Part shown: piece by piece, positions 7,579-17,842 of the stretch
Position numbering within the stretch: position 1 is the stretch's first letter
Layout: every line of letters begins with the position of its first letter
Origin: Thermobacillus sp. ZCTH02-B1
Lineage (GTDB): Bacteria; Bacillota; Bacilli; Paenibacillales; Paenibacillaceae
Reading direction: 5' to 3'
DNA length: 64,000 nucleotides
Assembly (NCBI RefSeq): GCF_002159085.1
Contig: NZ_LZRU01000023.1
Coordinates: forward strand, 62,001 to 126,000
Position numbers and translations under genes: made by a program
The notes under the pieces: model-generated
The model's input: only the letters and a program-made list of their open reading frames with translations
What the model was told of the DNA's origin: nothing
Databases searched by the model: none

Positions 7579-10500
7579 ATGCGACGCAAGCTGCTTTCAT
7601 ATGTTTTGATCGCGGCGTTGCTCGCGCCTCTCGCGTTGCCCTTCGTTCCTGTCGGCGAAGCCGTTGCAAGTAACATGATGTTCAGATATAACAAGGCTAC
7701 CGATACCTATGACGGATGGTCCAACGATGTAAAAGCGCGGCCGGGGACAGTCAGCTATCGGACGGTAGGCTGGACGGTTACGAGAGTGCCAACGAACGGA
7801 AATCCGTTGGCCTATGCGCACGGCGTGATGCTGGACAATGATGACAATCCGGGGTTCCAAGTTTTGGAGGATCCGCCTAATGCCGGTCCGGGTGATAATA
7901 TCAGAACTTATTTTGCCGTCCCCCGGACCGTTCTCGAACAGGCGCTGAAGGACGCCGATCTGCTGGATGCCGTGGACGGCCAGACGGTCTATATCCACTC
8001 GATCTTCCGCATCGAGAACAGCCCGAAAAATGCGGGGAAGCTGTTTTACACGTTGGAGGACATCCTGGCGGCGGAGAACTGGTCCCAGGAGACCCGGGAA
8101 AACCTGCGCATGCGTTTCGATAACCCGATCACGTTCCAGTCTCCGTTTTATGATGGTGATGTCGTGAGGCGGCTTGTCCATGCGGATTCGACCGTCGAGG
8201 AGCTGCCTCCGGTGAATGTGGTAAAGGGCGTGAAGTCAGGTACCCCGTTCAGCTACACATTGGAAGATACCGTTGGCCATAACGGAAAAACGTTCCGTCT
8301 CTACAAGTCATACATCCGGTTGAAGCTGAAGCCGAATGAGGAACTTTATCCGCAATTTGAAGGGGATCCCGCCCTCAAAACTCGCAATACGACCATTGCC
8401 GTCGGAGGCACTGATATCGTCGGCGTCTATCGAGAGGTGACGCAGAAACCCGACTTGGTCACGGTGGACATCACGGCAGACGGCCCTATCGAAGCCGAAA
8501 AGCCTGTCAGCTTTACGGCGAAGTGGAAGGTGGCTGATCAGGCAACCGGAAAGCCGTACAACGTCTCCATCATGGTCAATGGCACGCAGATTAAGCTGGA
8601 AAGTCAGGCTGCCGGACAACCCGGCGAATATACCATGAACTTTACCTATACGTTTACGGATACATCCCAAAAGACGTTCCTGCTGATCGTAGACAGCACC
8701 AATGCAATTGATGAAAGCAATGAGAACAACAACCAGGTATCTAAAATGTTCAAGGCGGCCGACCCTAACAGGAACTTTACCGGCGATTTCGATGTGTTGC
8801 CGCCGGCGATCGAGTTCCGTGAGTCGTTCCAGTTGAAACCGAAAAACTTCACGTTCAACGGCTGCACGTATGACGGCCATCGGTACAAGATTGAACGTGA
8901 TGGATTGTCGGTTTACACGCCATGGGCGGACAGCCAGAGCTACGTGCACTCGTATTCCTACAGTACATATCCGTCGGTCATCGGCATCGGGACGCACTTC
9001 ATTACCCTCGAAATCCGCACGAAGGATTGCGGTATGAAGCAGACGGCCACGCATACGCTGGTCGTGAACGGGCCGAGCCACAACCGGCCGCCCGAATTCG
9101 AGATCGGGTTTGTCCATCCCTACAACCCGACGAAGCCGGTTCATGAGGTCGTCGAGGGCACCGTTATGCACCTGATTTACATCACCGATCCGAGCGTACC
9201 GACGCCCCATGATCCGGACGGGGATCCGATCGAATTCCTGGGCTTCGATTTTTCCGAAAGCTCAAACTGGGCCAAGACGATCCCGCAGAACTATCCCGAG
9301 TACGGCGACGGATATCACAACATCGTGATGAACGGCCTCGGTTATCACGTGGTCAAGGCTTCGATGCGGGATGCCTTCGGGGCAACCGCTACCCGGACGA
9401 CGTACATCCGGGTCATTCCGCCGAACCCGATCCCCGTGATCGAAGGGCCGAAGGAAGTGAAGGAAGGCCGGCCGCTGCCGCAGCCGTTCAGCAGCGCGAA
9501 AAGCTACAGCCCCGCTGGACGGGCGATCGATCATTCCAGGGACGAATGGGGAAACCTGAAGGAAGTCTATACGAAGCCGGGCAAGGAGATCATCACGCTG
9601 CATGTTTACGACAGCATCGGCCTGAAATCCCTCGAACCGGCGGTGCACGAGCTGACGGTGCTGCCGGATGAGCCACCGGTGGCGAAGCTCGAAGTGGAGC
9701 CCCGCGGCATCCGCGGCCAGACGTATTACGTGTACAACAAGTCGTACAGCCCCGACGGCGAACAGATTGTCTCCGTCCAGTACAAGATGCGTTATGATGC
9801 CGAAAACAACGGCTTCGATGACGATCCGTGGACAAACCTGAACGGGGATATGACCCGCGCCGTGTTCAAGCCGGATCGGGTCGGGAAGTATCAATTCTAC
9901 GTCAAGGTCTGTGAAGACTACGGCAAATGCGACGACACCCTGTCCGATCCGGTGGAGCTCACCATGATCGACATCGTCAATTTGGCGCCGGAAGTGTCGT
10001 TCGAGCTGGAAGGGAAGAACCCGCAGCCGGACCATTCCGTCGCTCGCATCTATACGCCTGCGGAAATGTTCGGCTGGACGCTGACCGATGTCAACAGCAC
10101 GAGTCCGCTGGACGGCAAACGGATGCGCTGGAGCTATTCGGCCAGCGAATTGTTCGGCAAATCCGGGAAAAAGCCGGAGCGATTCTACGGGAACGGCTTG
10201 TACATCCCATCGGCCACGCTCTCTTATTTTCCACCCTTCTCGGATGCGGGGTACGGCAAAAACGGTTACAATCTCTACCGGCCCATAGGCGGGGTGGATC
10301 CGAACAAGACGTTCAGCCAGCCGTTGCTGGTGCCTAATCCGAATTCGGAAGGAAAATGGAACCTCGTATCTTTTTCTCCGGGTAATTTGCCGAACTTTGT
10401 TTCCACGCCGACGCATTTGTATTTCAGCTACAACGAACGGTTCTACGCGCTGAACAAGAGCAAAATCGGCCGGTATGAGTTGCAGTATATTTATACCAAT

Positions 10501-13500
10501 GGGAGACTTTCGGGCGTCGAACACACGCTCCCGGATGGCTCGTACTATGATTACATCCTGCATGCGCCGAACGCCCAGTTTTTTGCAGAGGTTCGGCATT
10601 GGGCAGGCGAACCCATTAAGTTTGTCGAAGAACATGAGAAAGTGCCCGGGGTCAACTATGCGGGGGTTGGCTATACACCGGTTGAATACTACGTAACGGA
10701 TGACACCGTCTACCAGGTCGTTGAATGGAGATGTTATTGTGGTTTATACAGTGACGGGGAAAGGTTCCATATGGGAGGATACACCCTGTTCACTTATGAC
10801 CTGAAGACGGGGGAGCTCATTGCAAGCGGACTCAAGAAGGGCATCAATTATCCAATTAGTAATCCTCCGAGACAAGGTTTCTCACGAAACGGGAATCTCG
10901 TCTATCTTCCCAATTATTCGAACGAATTGCAAACCTATGATCGGTATTTGAACCTGAAAAGCAGAAAGCAACTGCAACAATTCCCGTATGATCCTCCTGC
11001 TTCTTGGTTGAGCTGTAGCGGAGGTTACAAGTTTGACAAGGTTTTTGAGGATATCAATGAAAACACCTATGTATACGAGGAAGTGAACTGCTATAACGGC
11101 GATGAGTGGAGAAATTACGGTTCCGTGTATCTGGTAAAGTTTGACCCGGATTTCAATGTGGTATGGCGGGCCAAACTTGAAGGAACCGACCTGATGCCCA
11201 ACATTGACGTATACACCCATGACGTTCCGGATATGATCGTCAATCATGCGGGGAAAGAGATCATCGTCCGGAGCTACCAATACTTTAATACTTGGGCCGG
11301 CACCAAATATATTCAGGCCGTGAATATGGATACCGGTGCCACCCGCATTCTGGAATCCGCAGATTTTGCGTGGAACGGCACCACGTTCGACATCGATGCC
11401 TTCGGCCAGATGCAGACGAGATCGTCGCTGGAATTGCCGTATTCCTATACACCGTATGGCATCAAGTTCCGGTGGAGCGGCAACCGCTATTACGGTTATA
11501 CCTGGACCGGACAGTCGCAGTATTCGTTTGAGGCGGGCGGCATACTCAGTACCGACGGATACACGGTGAGAGTGGCACATGATATCAGAGTCGCGCAGTA
11601 TGTCGGCGATGGTCTTTTGCTGTCCTTGTTGACGGAAAGCGGCACCACCTTCATGTACTACTGGACTCCGTGGTTGAACGTCGGGGTTCCGGTGGAAGGC
11701 GAGCGGCAGGGTCCGGGCTTTACGCTGGGGCAACTGCTTTCGTCGACGAAGGTCAAGGACCATGAGCTTTCGTTCACGCTCTCCCTGGACGATGCCGATG
11801 CGGATCGGGAGCTCGTCGGCATGTCGTTCCGGGCCGCAGATGCCGCCAACCGGTATGCGTTCGAAACAAACGGTTCGACGATATTCCTGTCCAAATATGT
11901 GAACGGCAAACGGACGGTGTTGGCGCAGCAATCTTTCCCCTTTCAAGACAGGGAGAAGGTGCTGATCAAGCTCCGGTTTTCCGGAGACAAACTGCAGCTT
12001 TACGTCAACAACGCGCCGTACTTCAACGTGACGGACAGCACGTTCCGGGAAGGGAAATTCGGTCCGTTCAGCAACAAGTCTTACGTCCGTTTCGGACCGG
12101 TATCGGCGAAGGAGATTCTGCCGGATCAGATTTACTGGTATAGGGACTATGCGATCTGGGATGAAGGCTCCGCAAAGGCCGAGGTCCGGTACAAAAACAT
12201 CTCGTTCGTCGATCCGGAGAACGACCCGCCGGCAGGATCGTATCAGTGGTCGATTACGCATACGCCGCGCTTCCTGAACAACCAGGGGCTGTCGGCGCTG
12301 CACGGCAAGACGTTCTCGTCGCCGGTGCTTGAGTTCGACAAGGTTGGCGATTACACGGTCATCCTGCGTGCGAAGGACGACCCGCATCCGGAGCACCGCC
12401 ATCCGGATCCGACATTCGAGGAGTACCGTCAGCCGTCCAACGAATTTACGGCGGTCATCACCGTGCACCGCCGGCCGATCGCGGACAAATGGCACTCGAT
12501 TGCAAGCGACGGCACGATCCTGTGGTTCGACCGCAGCCATGACCCGGACCGCTGGATCAGCGATACGGAATACTCCACCGAACCGACCGGCATCGACTAC
12601 AAGACGACGCGGGGGATTCTGGAGAAGAAATTCTATTACATCACACCGAGCGGCCGGTATGTGGCCGAGAAGCTTGTCGTGCCGGACGAGCTCGGCACGT
12701 ATATCATCGGGATGGCGGTGAAGGACGAATACGGTGCCTGGAGCGAATATGACGTCGATTTCGTGACGGTCACGAAGCTTCCCGAGCCCAACGAACCGCC
12801 GGTGGCCGCGTTTACGGTGAACCCGTCGACCACCTACAGGGGCGTACAGGTCACGATCGAGTCGCAATCGCGGGACAAGGAAGACGGCGGCCGGGAGAAT
12901 CTGAAGCACACCTATTACCTCAAGAACCTTACGACCGGCGGACCCGAGACGGTGGCAAGCGCATCCCGGACCGTCTGGACGAAGACGTTCAGCACGCTCG
13001 GCACGTTCCAAATCCGGCTCGTGGTGGAGGACAGCCTTGGCCAGCCCGCGCAGGCGGTCAAGACCGTTACGATTGTGAACCGCAAGCCGCAGGCGAATGT
13101 GACGACGCCGGCAAGCACGAGTACGTCCAATCCGACGAAGTTTGATGTGCTGCGTCCGACGTTTGTCTGGACGTATTCGGACGCCGACGGGGACGCGCAA
13201 TCGATGTTCCAGGTGCAGATCTACCGCTTGGACGGCACGCTTGAGCGCGACACCGGGCCGCGATCCGGTTCCGTCACGAGCTGGACGCCTGCCGTGGATC
13301 TGCCCGAGCGCGTGACGATGTACGTCCGCGTCCGCGCGCATGACGGAATCGAGTGGGGCGATTGGAGCGCGCCGAAGTATTTCTACATCGAGACGAACCG
13401 GCCGCCGGTGGCCGACTTCGACTGGACGCCGAAGCCGGTGTACGAAGGCGACACGGTGCAACTGATCGACCGTTCCTCCGACCCCGACGGCGACCCGCTG

Positions 13501-14073
13501 ACTTATGACTGGCAAATCACGGGGCCTGGCGGACGGAGCCTTGCGTTCAACGCGAAGGAGCCGAGCTTCCGGGCGGAGCAACCGGGCAGCTACACGATCC
13601 GGCTTGTGGTGAGCGACGGCCGGGAGACGGCGCAGGCGGAGCGCGTACTGGAGGCGTTGCCGCTTACGATCGACGGCGAAGTGCATCACACGCCCGAGTG
13701 GCGCAAGATGCACGAGGAGGCCGGGCACGAGGTCGACCGGGACCCGAAGGATTTCTACTCGGGCGAGATCATCCGGGTGGCCGCGGTGATCTCGGAGGCG
13801 CCGGCCGACGAGGTGACGGCGGAGCTGGAGGCGGTGTCGAAATCGGGCGGAGCGATCCGCAAACAGGTGCAGCTCAAGGCCGCGGGCGGTCGGCGGTACG
13901 AGGGCGAGCTGCACGACAAGAGCTGGATGACGTTCGATGGGAGCATCCGGGAAGGCGAATATCCCGTCGTGTTCCGGGTGCGGTACCGGAACGGGACCGT
14001 CAAGGAGACGTCGGTACCGATCCGGATCATCGGGAACATCCACAAGCATGTGTCGGTGCACCGGGTGCGGTGA
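7579..14073 (+). CDS. Giant secreted PKD/CARDB multidomain protein (2164 aa)
   Basis: The protein begins with a signal peptide (LLSYVLIAALLAPLALPFV, cleavage near residue 32) and is otherwise extracellular. After an unclassified N-terminal region come a CARDB-like domain at about 290-395 (DSTNAIDESNENNNQVSK) and several PKD/Ig-like domains to about 800. A 500-residue aromatic-rich middle follows, possibly a propeller. Next are a concanavalin/LamG-like segment at about 1390-1500 (FRAADAANRYAFETNGSTI) and more PKD units to about 2010 (NRPPVADFDWTPKPVYEGD, RSSDPDGDPLTYDWQI). A C-terminal segment of about 140 residues is unassigned. It has no SLH, sortase or membrane anchor. The ribosome site TAAGGAG overlaps the stop of the preceding SLH gene, so the two are translationally coupled; the SLH protein probably tethers this one. 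Confidence 0.85.
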   Translation: MRRKLLSYVLIAALLAPLALPFVPVGEAVASNMMFRYNKATDTYDGWSNDVKARPGTVSYRTVGWTVTRVPTNGNPLAYAHGVMLDNDDNPGFQVLEDPPNAGPGDNIRTYFAVPRTVLEQALKDADLLDAVDGQTVYIHSIFRIENSPKNAGKLFYTLEDILAAENWSQETRENLRMRFDNPITFQSPFYDGDVVRRLVHADSTVEELPPVNVVKGVKSGTPFSYTLEDTVGHNGKTFRLYKSYIRLKLKPNEELYPQFEGDPALKTRNTTIAVGGTDIVGVYREVTQKPDLVTVDITADGPIEAEKPVSFTAKWKVADQATGKPYNVSIMVNGTQIKLESQAAGQPGEYTMNFTYTFTDTSQKTFLLIVDSTNAIDESNENNNQVSKMFKAADPNRNFTGDFDVLPPAIEFRESFQLKPKNFTFNGCTYDGHRYKIERDGLSVYTPWADSQSYVHSYSYSTYPSVIGIGTHFITLEIRTKDCGMKQTATHTLVVNGPSHNRPPEFEIGFVHPYNPTKPVHEVVEGTVMHLIYITDPSVPTPHDPDGDPIEFLGFDFSESSNWAKTIPQNYPEYGDGYHNIVMNGLGYHVVKASMRDAFGATATRTTYIRVIPPNPIPVIEGPKEVKEGRPLPQPFSSAKSYSPAGRAIDHSRDEWGNLKEVYTKPGKEIITLHVYDSIGLKSLEPAVHELTVLPDEPPVAKLEVEPRGIRGQTYYVYNKSYSPDGEQIVSVQYKMRYDAENNGFDDDPWTNLNGDMTRAVFKPDRVGKYQFYVKVCEDYGKCDDTLSDPVELTMIDIVNLAPEVSFELEGKNPQPDHSVARIYTPAEMFGWTLTDVNSTSPLDGKRMRWSYSASELFGKSGKKPERFYGNGLYIPSATLSYFPPFSDAGYGKNGYNLYRPIGGVDPNKTFSQPLLVPNPNSEGKWNLVSFSPGNLPNFVSTPTHLYFSYNERFYALNKSKIGRYELQYIYTNGRLSGVEHTLPDGSYYDYILHAPNAQFFAEVRHWAGEPIKFVEEHEKVPGVNYAGVGYTPVEYYVTDDTVYQVVEWRCYCGLYSDGERFHMGGYTLFTYDLKTGELIASGLKKGINYPISNPPRQGFSRNGNLVYLPNYSNELQTYDRYLNLKSRKQLQQFPYDPPASWLSCSGGYKFDKVFEDINENTYVYEEVNCYNGDEWRNYGSVYLVKFDPDFNVVWRAKLEGTDLMPNIDVYTHDVPDMIVNHAGKEIIVRSYQYFNTWAGTKYIQAVNMDTGATRILESADFAWNGTTFDIDAFGQMQTRSSLELPYSYTPYGIKFRWSGNRYYGYTWTGQSQYSFEAGGILSTDGYTVRVAHDIRVAQYVGDGLLLSLLTESGTTFMYYWTPWLNVGVPVEGERQGPGFTLGQLLSSTKVKDHELSFTLSLDDADADRELVGMSFRAADAANRYAFETNGSTIFLSKYVNGKRTVLAQQSFPFQDREKVLIKLRFSGDKLQLYVNNAPYFNVTDSTFREGKFGPFSNKSYVRFGPVSAKEILPDQIYWYRDYAIWDEGSAKAEVRYKNISFVDPENDPPAGSYQWSITHTPRFLNNQGLSALHGKTFSSPVLEFDKVGDYTVILRAKDDPHPEHRHPDPTFEEYRQPSNEFTAVITVHRRPIADKWHSIASDGTILWFDRSHDPDRWISDTEYSTEPTGIDYKTTRGILEKKFYYITPSGRYVAEKLVVPDELGTYIIGMAVKDEYGAWSEYDVDFVTVTKLPEPNEPPVAAFTVNPSTTYRGVQVTIESQSRDKEDGGRENLKHTYYLKNLTTGGPETVASASRTVWTKTFSTLGTFQIRLVVEDSLGQPAQAVKTVTIVNRKPQANVTTPASTSTSNPTKFDVLRPTFVWTYSDADGDAQSMFQVQIYRLDGTLERDTGPRSGSVTSWTPAVDLPERVTMYVRVRAHDGIEWGDWSAPKYFYIETNRPPVADFDWTPKPVYEGDTVQLIDRSSDPDGDPLTYDWQITGPGGRSLAFNAKEPSFRAEQPGSYTIRLVVSDGRETAQAERVLEALPLTIDGEVHHTPEWRKMHEEAGHEVDRDPKDFYSGEIIRVAAVISEAPADEVTAELEAVSKSGGAIRKQVQLKAAGGRRYEGELHDKSWMTFDGSIREGEYPVVFRVRYRNGTVKETSVPIRIIGNIHKHVSVHRVR

Positions 14074-14142
14074 ACGGGCGGCGGATCGGAGGTCGAAACC
14101 GCCGGACGTTCGCTTGCCGTCTGACGGACGGGGGCATCGAAT

Positions 14143-16188
14143 ATGAAAGGATATCTCTATGCTTTTGCTTCGGCGGGCCGCTGGTCGGCCGTCGTGACGA
14201 TATCGCCGGAAGTCGATCTGGCCTTTTGGCTGGATGCGGAATTTCGCCGGACGGTGGAAGAGATGGCATCCGGCTGCGGAGGCGAGGGGACGGGAAAACG
14301 GCAATACGGTAAAGCGGAAGAGCGGCAGAACGGCGAAGCGGCGACATGGCCGGGTGGCGGCCGGGAGGGGCGGCTTACGGACGGAGCGGAAGCGGGACGA
14401 AGCGGCCTCGCCGATGTCGTCCTGCTCTTGGACGAACCGCTGCCGCTCGGCATCGCCTTCGCCGCGGCTGAACGGTTCGCCGCGAAGGCGCGGCGCGTGC
14501 GGGGAGAGGCGCGGGCCGCACGGCTGCTGCGCGCCTGCGCGCGCGGAGCGGAGCTCGGCGGCGGCCTGCGCGGCACCTTGGACTTGTTCCGGATCTTCGG
14601 CCGGGAGGGGACCGCGCGGCGCGTGCGCCGATATACCGCCGTGCGATGGGACCGGGCCTCCGGGATGCGGGAGGCGGCCCGGAAGCTGGCGGCGGCCGTT
14701 TGCGAAGCCGCCGACGCGCTCGAGGGGCGTGCGCTGCTGCGCGGCGAAGCGCACGCCCTGCTCGGCGTGCCCGCCCGCCGGAGCGCCGCGTTCGTCGACG
14801 CGGCGCTCCAGCTCGCGGCCCTGCTGGGCCGGCTGCGCCTGGGCAGCGCCGTCGCCGGCTGGCGCAGGCGCCGCTGCCGGCGGTGCGGCAGCGGCGAGGC
14901 GCATATGCACCGCACGCCATGCCTTGCGTGCGGCCGCGTCTGCGCCTATTGCGAAGCCTGCCTGATGCTGGGCCGAAGCAGGGAATGCGCGCTGCTCGTC
15001 AGCGGCATTCCCGCGGGCGGCGCATCCGGCCGCTTGCGTCCGGCGGACGGACTCCCGCCCGTTCCGGTCAGGCTCGCGCGCCGGGGCCTCAGTCCGGCCC
15101 AATCCGCGGCGGCGGAGGCGGCGCTAAGTTGGCTGGAAAGCCCGGACGACGGAGGAAGTCGGGCGTTCCTGATTTGGGCGGTCACGGGCGCGGGCAAGAC
15201 GGAGATGATGTTCCCGCTCATCGAATCCGTGCTCGCGCGCGGTGGAAACGTATTGATCGCGACGCCGCGCCGGGACGTCGTGCTCGAGCTCGAACCGCGC
15301 ATCCGGCGGGCGTTCCCCGGGCGCACCGTCGCCGCGCTGCACGGCGCCAGCCGCGAGAAATGGACGAAGGCCGACATCACGATCGCGACGACGCACCAGA
15401 CGATCCGGTTCGAGGCCGGCTTCGATCTGGTCGTGATCGACGAGCTGGATGCTTTTCCCTATCACAACAATCCGATGCTGCAATACGCGGCGGAGAAGAG
15501 CCTGGCCCCGGGCGGCCGGCGCGTGCTGCTCACCGCGACGCCGCCGGCGGAGCTCAGGCGTGCGGCCATCCGCGGACGGCTGCCGCATGCGCGCGTGCCC
15601 GTCCGGCACCACGGCCATCCGCTGCCGGTGCCCGAAGAGCTCCGGATTCCGCCCGTGCGTGAACTGATCCGCCGCAACGCGGTTCCCGACAGGCTGAAAC
15701 AAGCCGTTCTCGCCTCGCTCTCCAGAGGGGCGCAACTGTTCGTGTTCGTGCCGCGCATCGCCGATACGGGCCCCGTGGCTTCGCTGCTCCGCGGCGTCTG
15801 CCCGCCGGGAACCGCGATCGGGCACACCTCCTCGCGGGACGAGCGGCGGACGGAGACGGTGCAGCGATTCCGGAACCGCGAGCTGCGCTTGCTGGTGACG
15901 ACGACGATTCTCGAGCGCGGCGTGACGATTCCGCGCAGCGACGTGTTCGTGCTGGATGCGGACTCGCCTCTGTTCGATGAAGCTTCCCTCGAGCAGATGG
16001 CGGGACGGGCCGGCCGATCGAAGGAGGATCCCCACGGACGGGTTTATTTCTGCGCGCCGCACGCGACCCGCGCCCAGCGCGCCGCCATCCGCCGGATCCG
16101 GGAGATGAACGCGATCGCCGCGGCCGGGGGCCATATTCGCATGGAAGCGCCGCCGGGCGAAGTCCGCGCGGGAGGCCTCCGGCGATGA
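14143..16188 (+). CDS. comFA: Competence helicase ComFA
   Basis: The 681-residue DEAD-like ATPase drives uptake of single-stranded DNA during transformation. The N-terminal third is poorly conserved and arginine/alanine rich. A four-cysteine zinc finger lies at about 244-285 (CRRCGSG, CLACGRVCAYCEAC), as expected for ComFA. The helicase core has Walker A AVTGAGKTE at about 346-354, a DEAD-box variant VIDELDAF at about 431-438, TATPP, and the C-terminal motif LEQMAGRAGRS. No ComK-like AT box is visible upstream, where only 69 GC-rich bases separate it from the PKD gene. It overlaps comFC by four bases (ATGA). No comFB lies between them, unlike B. subtilis. Confidence 0.93.
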   Translation: MKGYLYAFASAGRWSAVVTISPEVDLAFWLDAEFRRTVEEMASGCGGEGTGKRQYGKAEERQNGEAATWPGGGREGRLTDGAEAGRSGLADVVLLLDEPLPLGIAFAAAERFAAKARRVRGEARAARLLRACARGAELGGGLRGTLDLFRIFGREGTARRVRRYTAVRWDRASGMREAARKLAAAVCEAADALEGRALLRGEAHALLGVPARRSAAFVDAALQLAALLGRLRLGSAVAGWRRRRCRRCGSGEAHMHRTPCLACGRVCAYCEACLMLGRSRECALLVSGIPAGGASGRLRPADGLPPVPVRLARRGLSPAQSAAAEAALSWLESPDDGGSRAFLIWAVTGAGKTEMMFPLIESVLARGGNVLIATPRRDVVLELEPRIRRAFPGRTVAALHGASREKWTKADITIATTHQTIRFEAGFDLVVIDELDAFPYHNNPMLQYAAEKSLAPGGRRVLLTATPPAELRRAAIRGRLPHARVPVRHHGHPLPVPEELRIPPVRELIRRNAVPDRLKQAVLASLSRGAQLFVFVPRIADTGPVASLLRGVCPPGTAIGHTSSRDERRTETVQRFRNRELRLLVTTTILERGVTIPRSDVFVLDADSPLFDEASLEQMAGRAGRSKEDPHGRVYFCAPHATRAQRAAIRRIREMNAIAAAGGHIRMEAPPGEVRAGGLRR

Positions 16189-17156
16189 TGTCCTGGACCG
16201 GTTTCCTGAAGATGCTGCTTGCGCATACGGCTGATTGGATCGGGCCGCCGGACGAACGCTGCCTCGTCTGCGGCGACCGGCGGAACGGCCTCCCGGCGCG
16301 ATCGTCGGAAGCCCCGAACCTCGAACGATGGCTGTGCGCCGGCTGCCTGCGGCGCATTCCCTGGATCCGGCGGATCGCCTGTCCGCGCTGCGGCCGCCCC
16401 GTGTTCTGCCCGGACTGCATCCGGCGGCCGGTCCGCGCCTTCGCAATGAACCGCAGCGCGGTGCGCTACAGCGACGACATGAAGGCGTGGCTCAAGCTGT
16501 ACAAATTCCGCGGCGACGAGCGCTACGGCGATCTGCTGGCCGAAATGCTGCTTCCGGCCTACGAGCGGCTGACCGCGGAGGCGGCCGCCGCATCCCGACG
16601 GGCGGGCGAAGCGGCGATTGCCGGAGCGGACCGGAGCGGTGCGGCGCGATGGCCGGGCGGGCCGGAGGCGGCGGGCGGACCGTGCGGACCATGGGGATTC
16701 CGCCGGCACGGCGCTGATCCGGCTTGTCCGGCGGGCGTCCGCCCTTCCGGCCGCGGCGTCTGGCACGCCGTCACGTATGTGCCGGTCAGCCGGGAGCGGG
16801 CGGAGGAGAGGGGGTTCAACCAGGCGGAACGGCTCGCCCGGGCGGCCGCGAAATGGGCGAACGCGCCGCTCCTGCCGCTCCTCCGGCGCCTCCGCGACGG
16901 CGGCAAGCAGAGCCAGCGCGGAAGAATCGAGCGGTTCCGGGCAATGCGGGCAGCGTTCGGACCCGACGAAACCGAAATCCGGCGGCTTGCGGCGCGGTTC
17001 GTGCGGGCGGGGCGCTCTCCCGGCGAACCCTTGCGCATCCTCCTGGTGGATGACATCTACACGACCGGCGCCACATCGGAGGCGTGCGCCACGGCGATCC
17101 GCTCGGCCGCTCCGTGCAACGTTCTGGTCTACGTGCTGACCTGGGCACGCTCGTGA
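16185..17156 (+). CDS. comFC: Competence protein ComFC (phosphoribosyltransferase-like)
   Basis: The 323-residue protein belongs to the ComF/GntX family, which partners ComFA in DNA uptake. Paired CxxC motifs at the N-terminus (CLVCGDRR, CAGCLRRI, CPRCGRPVFCPDC) suggest zinc binding. The core has MKAWLKLYKFRGDERYG and VPVSRERAEERGFNQAE. The PRPP-binding loop LLVDDIYTTGATS is near the C-terminus. An Ala/Gly/Pro-rich insertion at about residues 135-185 lengthens it beyond the usual 230-240. The start ATG overlaps the comFA stop; a second in-frame ATG at 16188 is possible. Confidence 0.93.
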   Translation: MMSWTGFLKMLLAHTADWIGPPDERCLVCGDRRNGLPARSSEAPNLERWLCAGCLRRIPWIRRIACPRCGRPVFCPDCIRRPVRAFAMNRSAVRYSDDMKAWLKLYKFRGDERYGDLLAEMLLPAYERLTAEAAAASRRAGEAAIAGADRSGAARWPGGPEAAGGPCGPWGFRRHGADPACPAGVRPSGRGVWHAVTYVPVSRERAEERGFNQAERLARAAAKWANAPLLPLLRRLRDGGKQSQRGRIERFRAMRAAFGPDETEIRRLAARFVRAGRSPGEPLRILLVDDIYTTGATSEACATAIRSAAPCNVLVYVLTWARS

Positions 17157-17368
17157 CATTTCGGAAGCGATTGGCTCATTTACATGGTGAATCGATCAGC
17201 TCACGGCAACATGAGGCATTGGGTGCACGCCGTCGTTCCGGACCGGCCCCCCGGAAATACGATGCAATAAATCGAAGGTCCCTATTTTTCGCAAAATATC
17301 GCATTATTCTTCCATTTTCGATAAAATAACGTCAAAAGGAATCTGTGTGCATGGGGGACTAGGGGCCA

Positions 17369-17797
17369 ATGAAGCTCGACTATTGTCCGCGTTGCGGTAA
17401 GCTGTTCGCCAGGGGTATCCGCGACATTTGTCCGAATTGCATAAAGGAAATCGAGGAAGATTATGAGAAATGCGTCGCGTACCTCAAGGAGCACCCGAAC
17501 ATTACGATCCAGCAGCTTTCGGAGGCTACCGGGGTATCCGTGCGCCAGATTACCCGGTTCATTCGCGAGGGACGCATCAGCATCAGTGCCCATCCGAACA
17601 TGTATTACTCCTGCGAATCCTGCGGCGCGCCGATCCGGGAAGGCAGCATGTGCCCGAAATGCCTGAAGAAGCTGACCGAAGAGATCAAGGCGCAGCAGGC
17701 GATCGAAGCCCGACTGAAAGCCGAAGCTCAGCACGTGCGGCCGGAGACGTACCAGATCAAGCAGGCAGAACGGCAGTCGGAGCGGAAAGATCGTTAA
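17369..17797 (+). CDS. yvyF: Flagellar operon protein YvyF (TIGR03826-like)
   Basis: The 142-residue protein has a CPRCGKLFARG...CPNC zinc ribbon at the N-terminus, a MerR/helix-turn-helix-like middle (TIQQLSEATGVSVRQITRFI) and a second CESCG...CPKC ribbon at about 72-90. This layout is characteristic of the YvyF family found between comF and flgM in Bacilli. Its precise job is unknown; a regulatory role is suggested by the helix-turn-helix. About 210 bases separate it from comFC, and they are AT-rich near the gene (TAAAAT at 17322-17327 could be a -10). The ribosome site AGGGG is modest. Confidence 0.88.
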   Translation: MKLDYCPRCGKLFARGIRDICPNCIKEIEEDYEKCVAYLKEHPNITIQQLSEATGVSVRQITRFIREGRISISAHPNMYYSCESCGAPIREGSMCPKCLKKLTEEIKAQQAIEARLKAEAQHVRPETYQIKQAERQSERKDR

Positions 17798-17814
17798 ACC
17801 TCCCGTAAAACCTA

Positions 17815-17842
17815 TAAATTTTGCGAAGACGGCAACCGATAA
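17815..17842 (+). promoter_or_regulatory. Candidate sigma-D promoter of flgM
   Basis: TAAA (17815-17818), 16 bases, then ACCGATAA (17835-17842) match the flagellar sigma-D consensus TAAA-N15/16-GCCGATAA. The spacing equals that of the hag promoter in this window. The -10 lies inside the left arm of the terminator that ends the comF/yvyF transcript. Confidence 0.6.

Noticed and set aside
10882..15102. 1406-codon minus-strand frame opposite the PKD gene and comFA
   Set aside because: Amino acid composition is that of a codon-bias shadow; both plus-strand genes have clear domains and ribosome sites.
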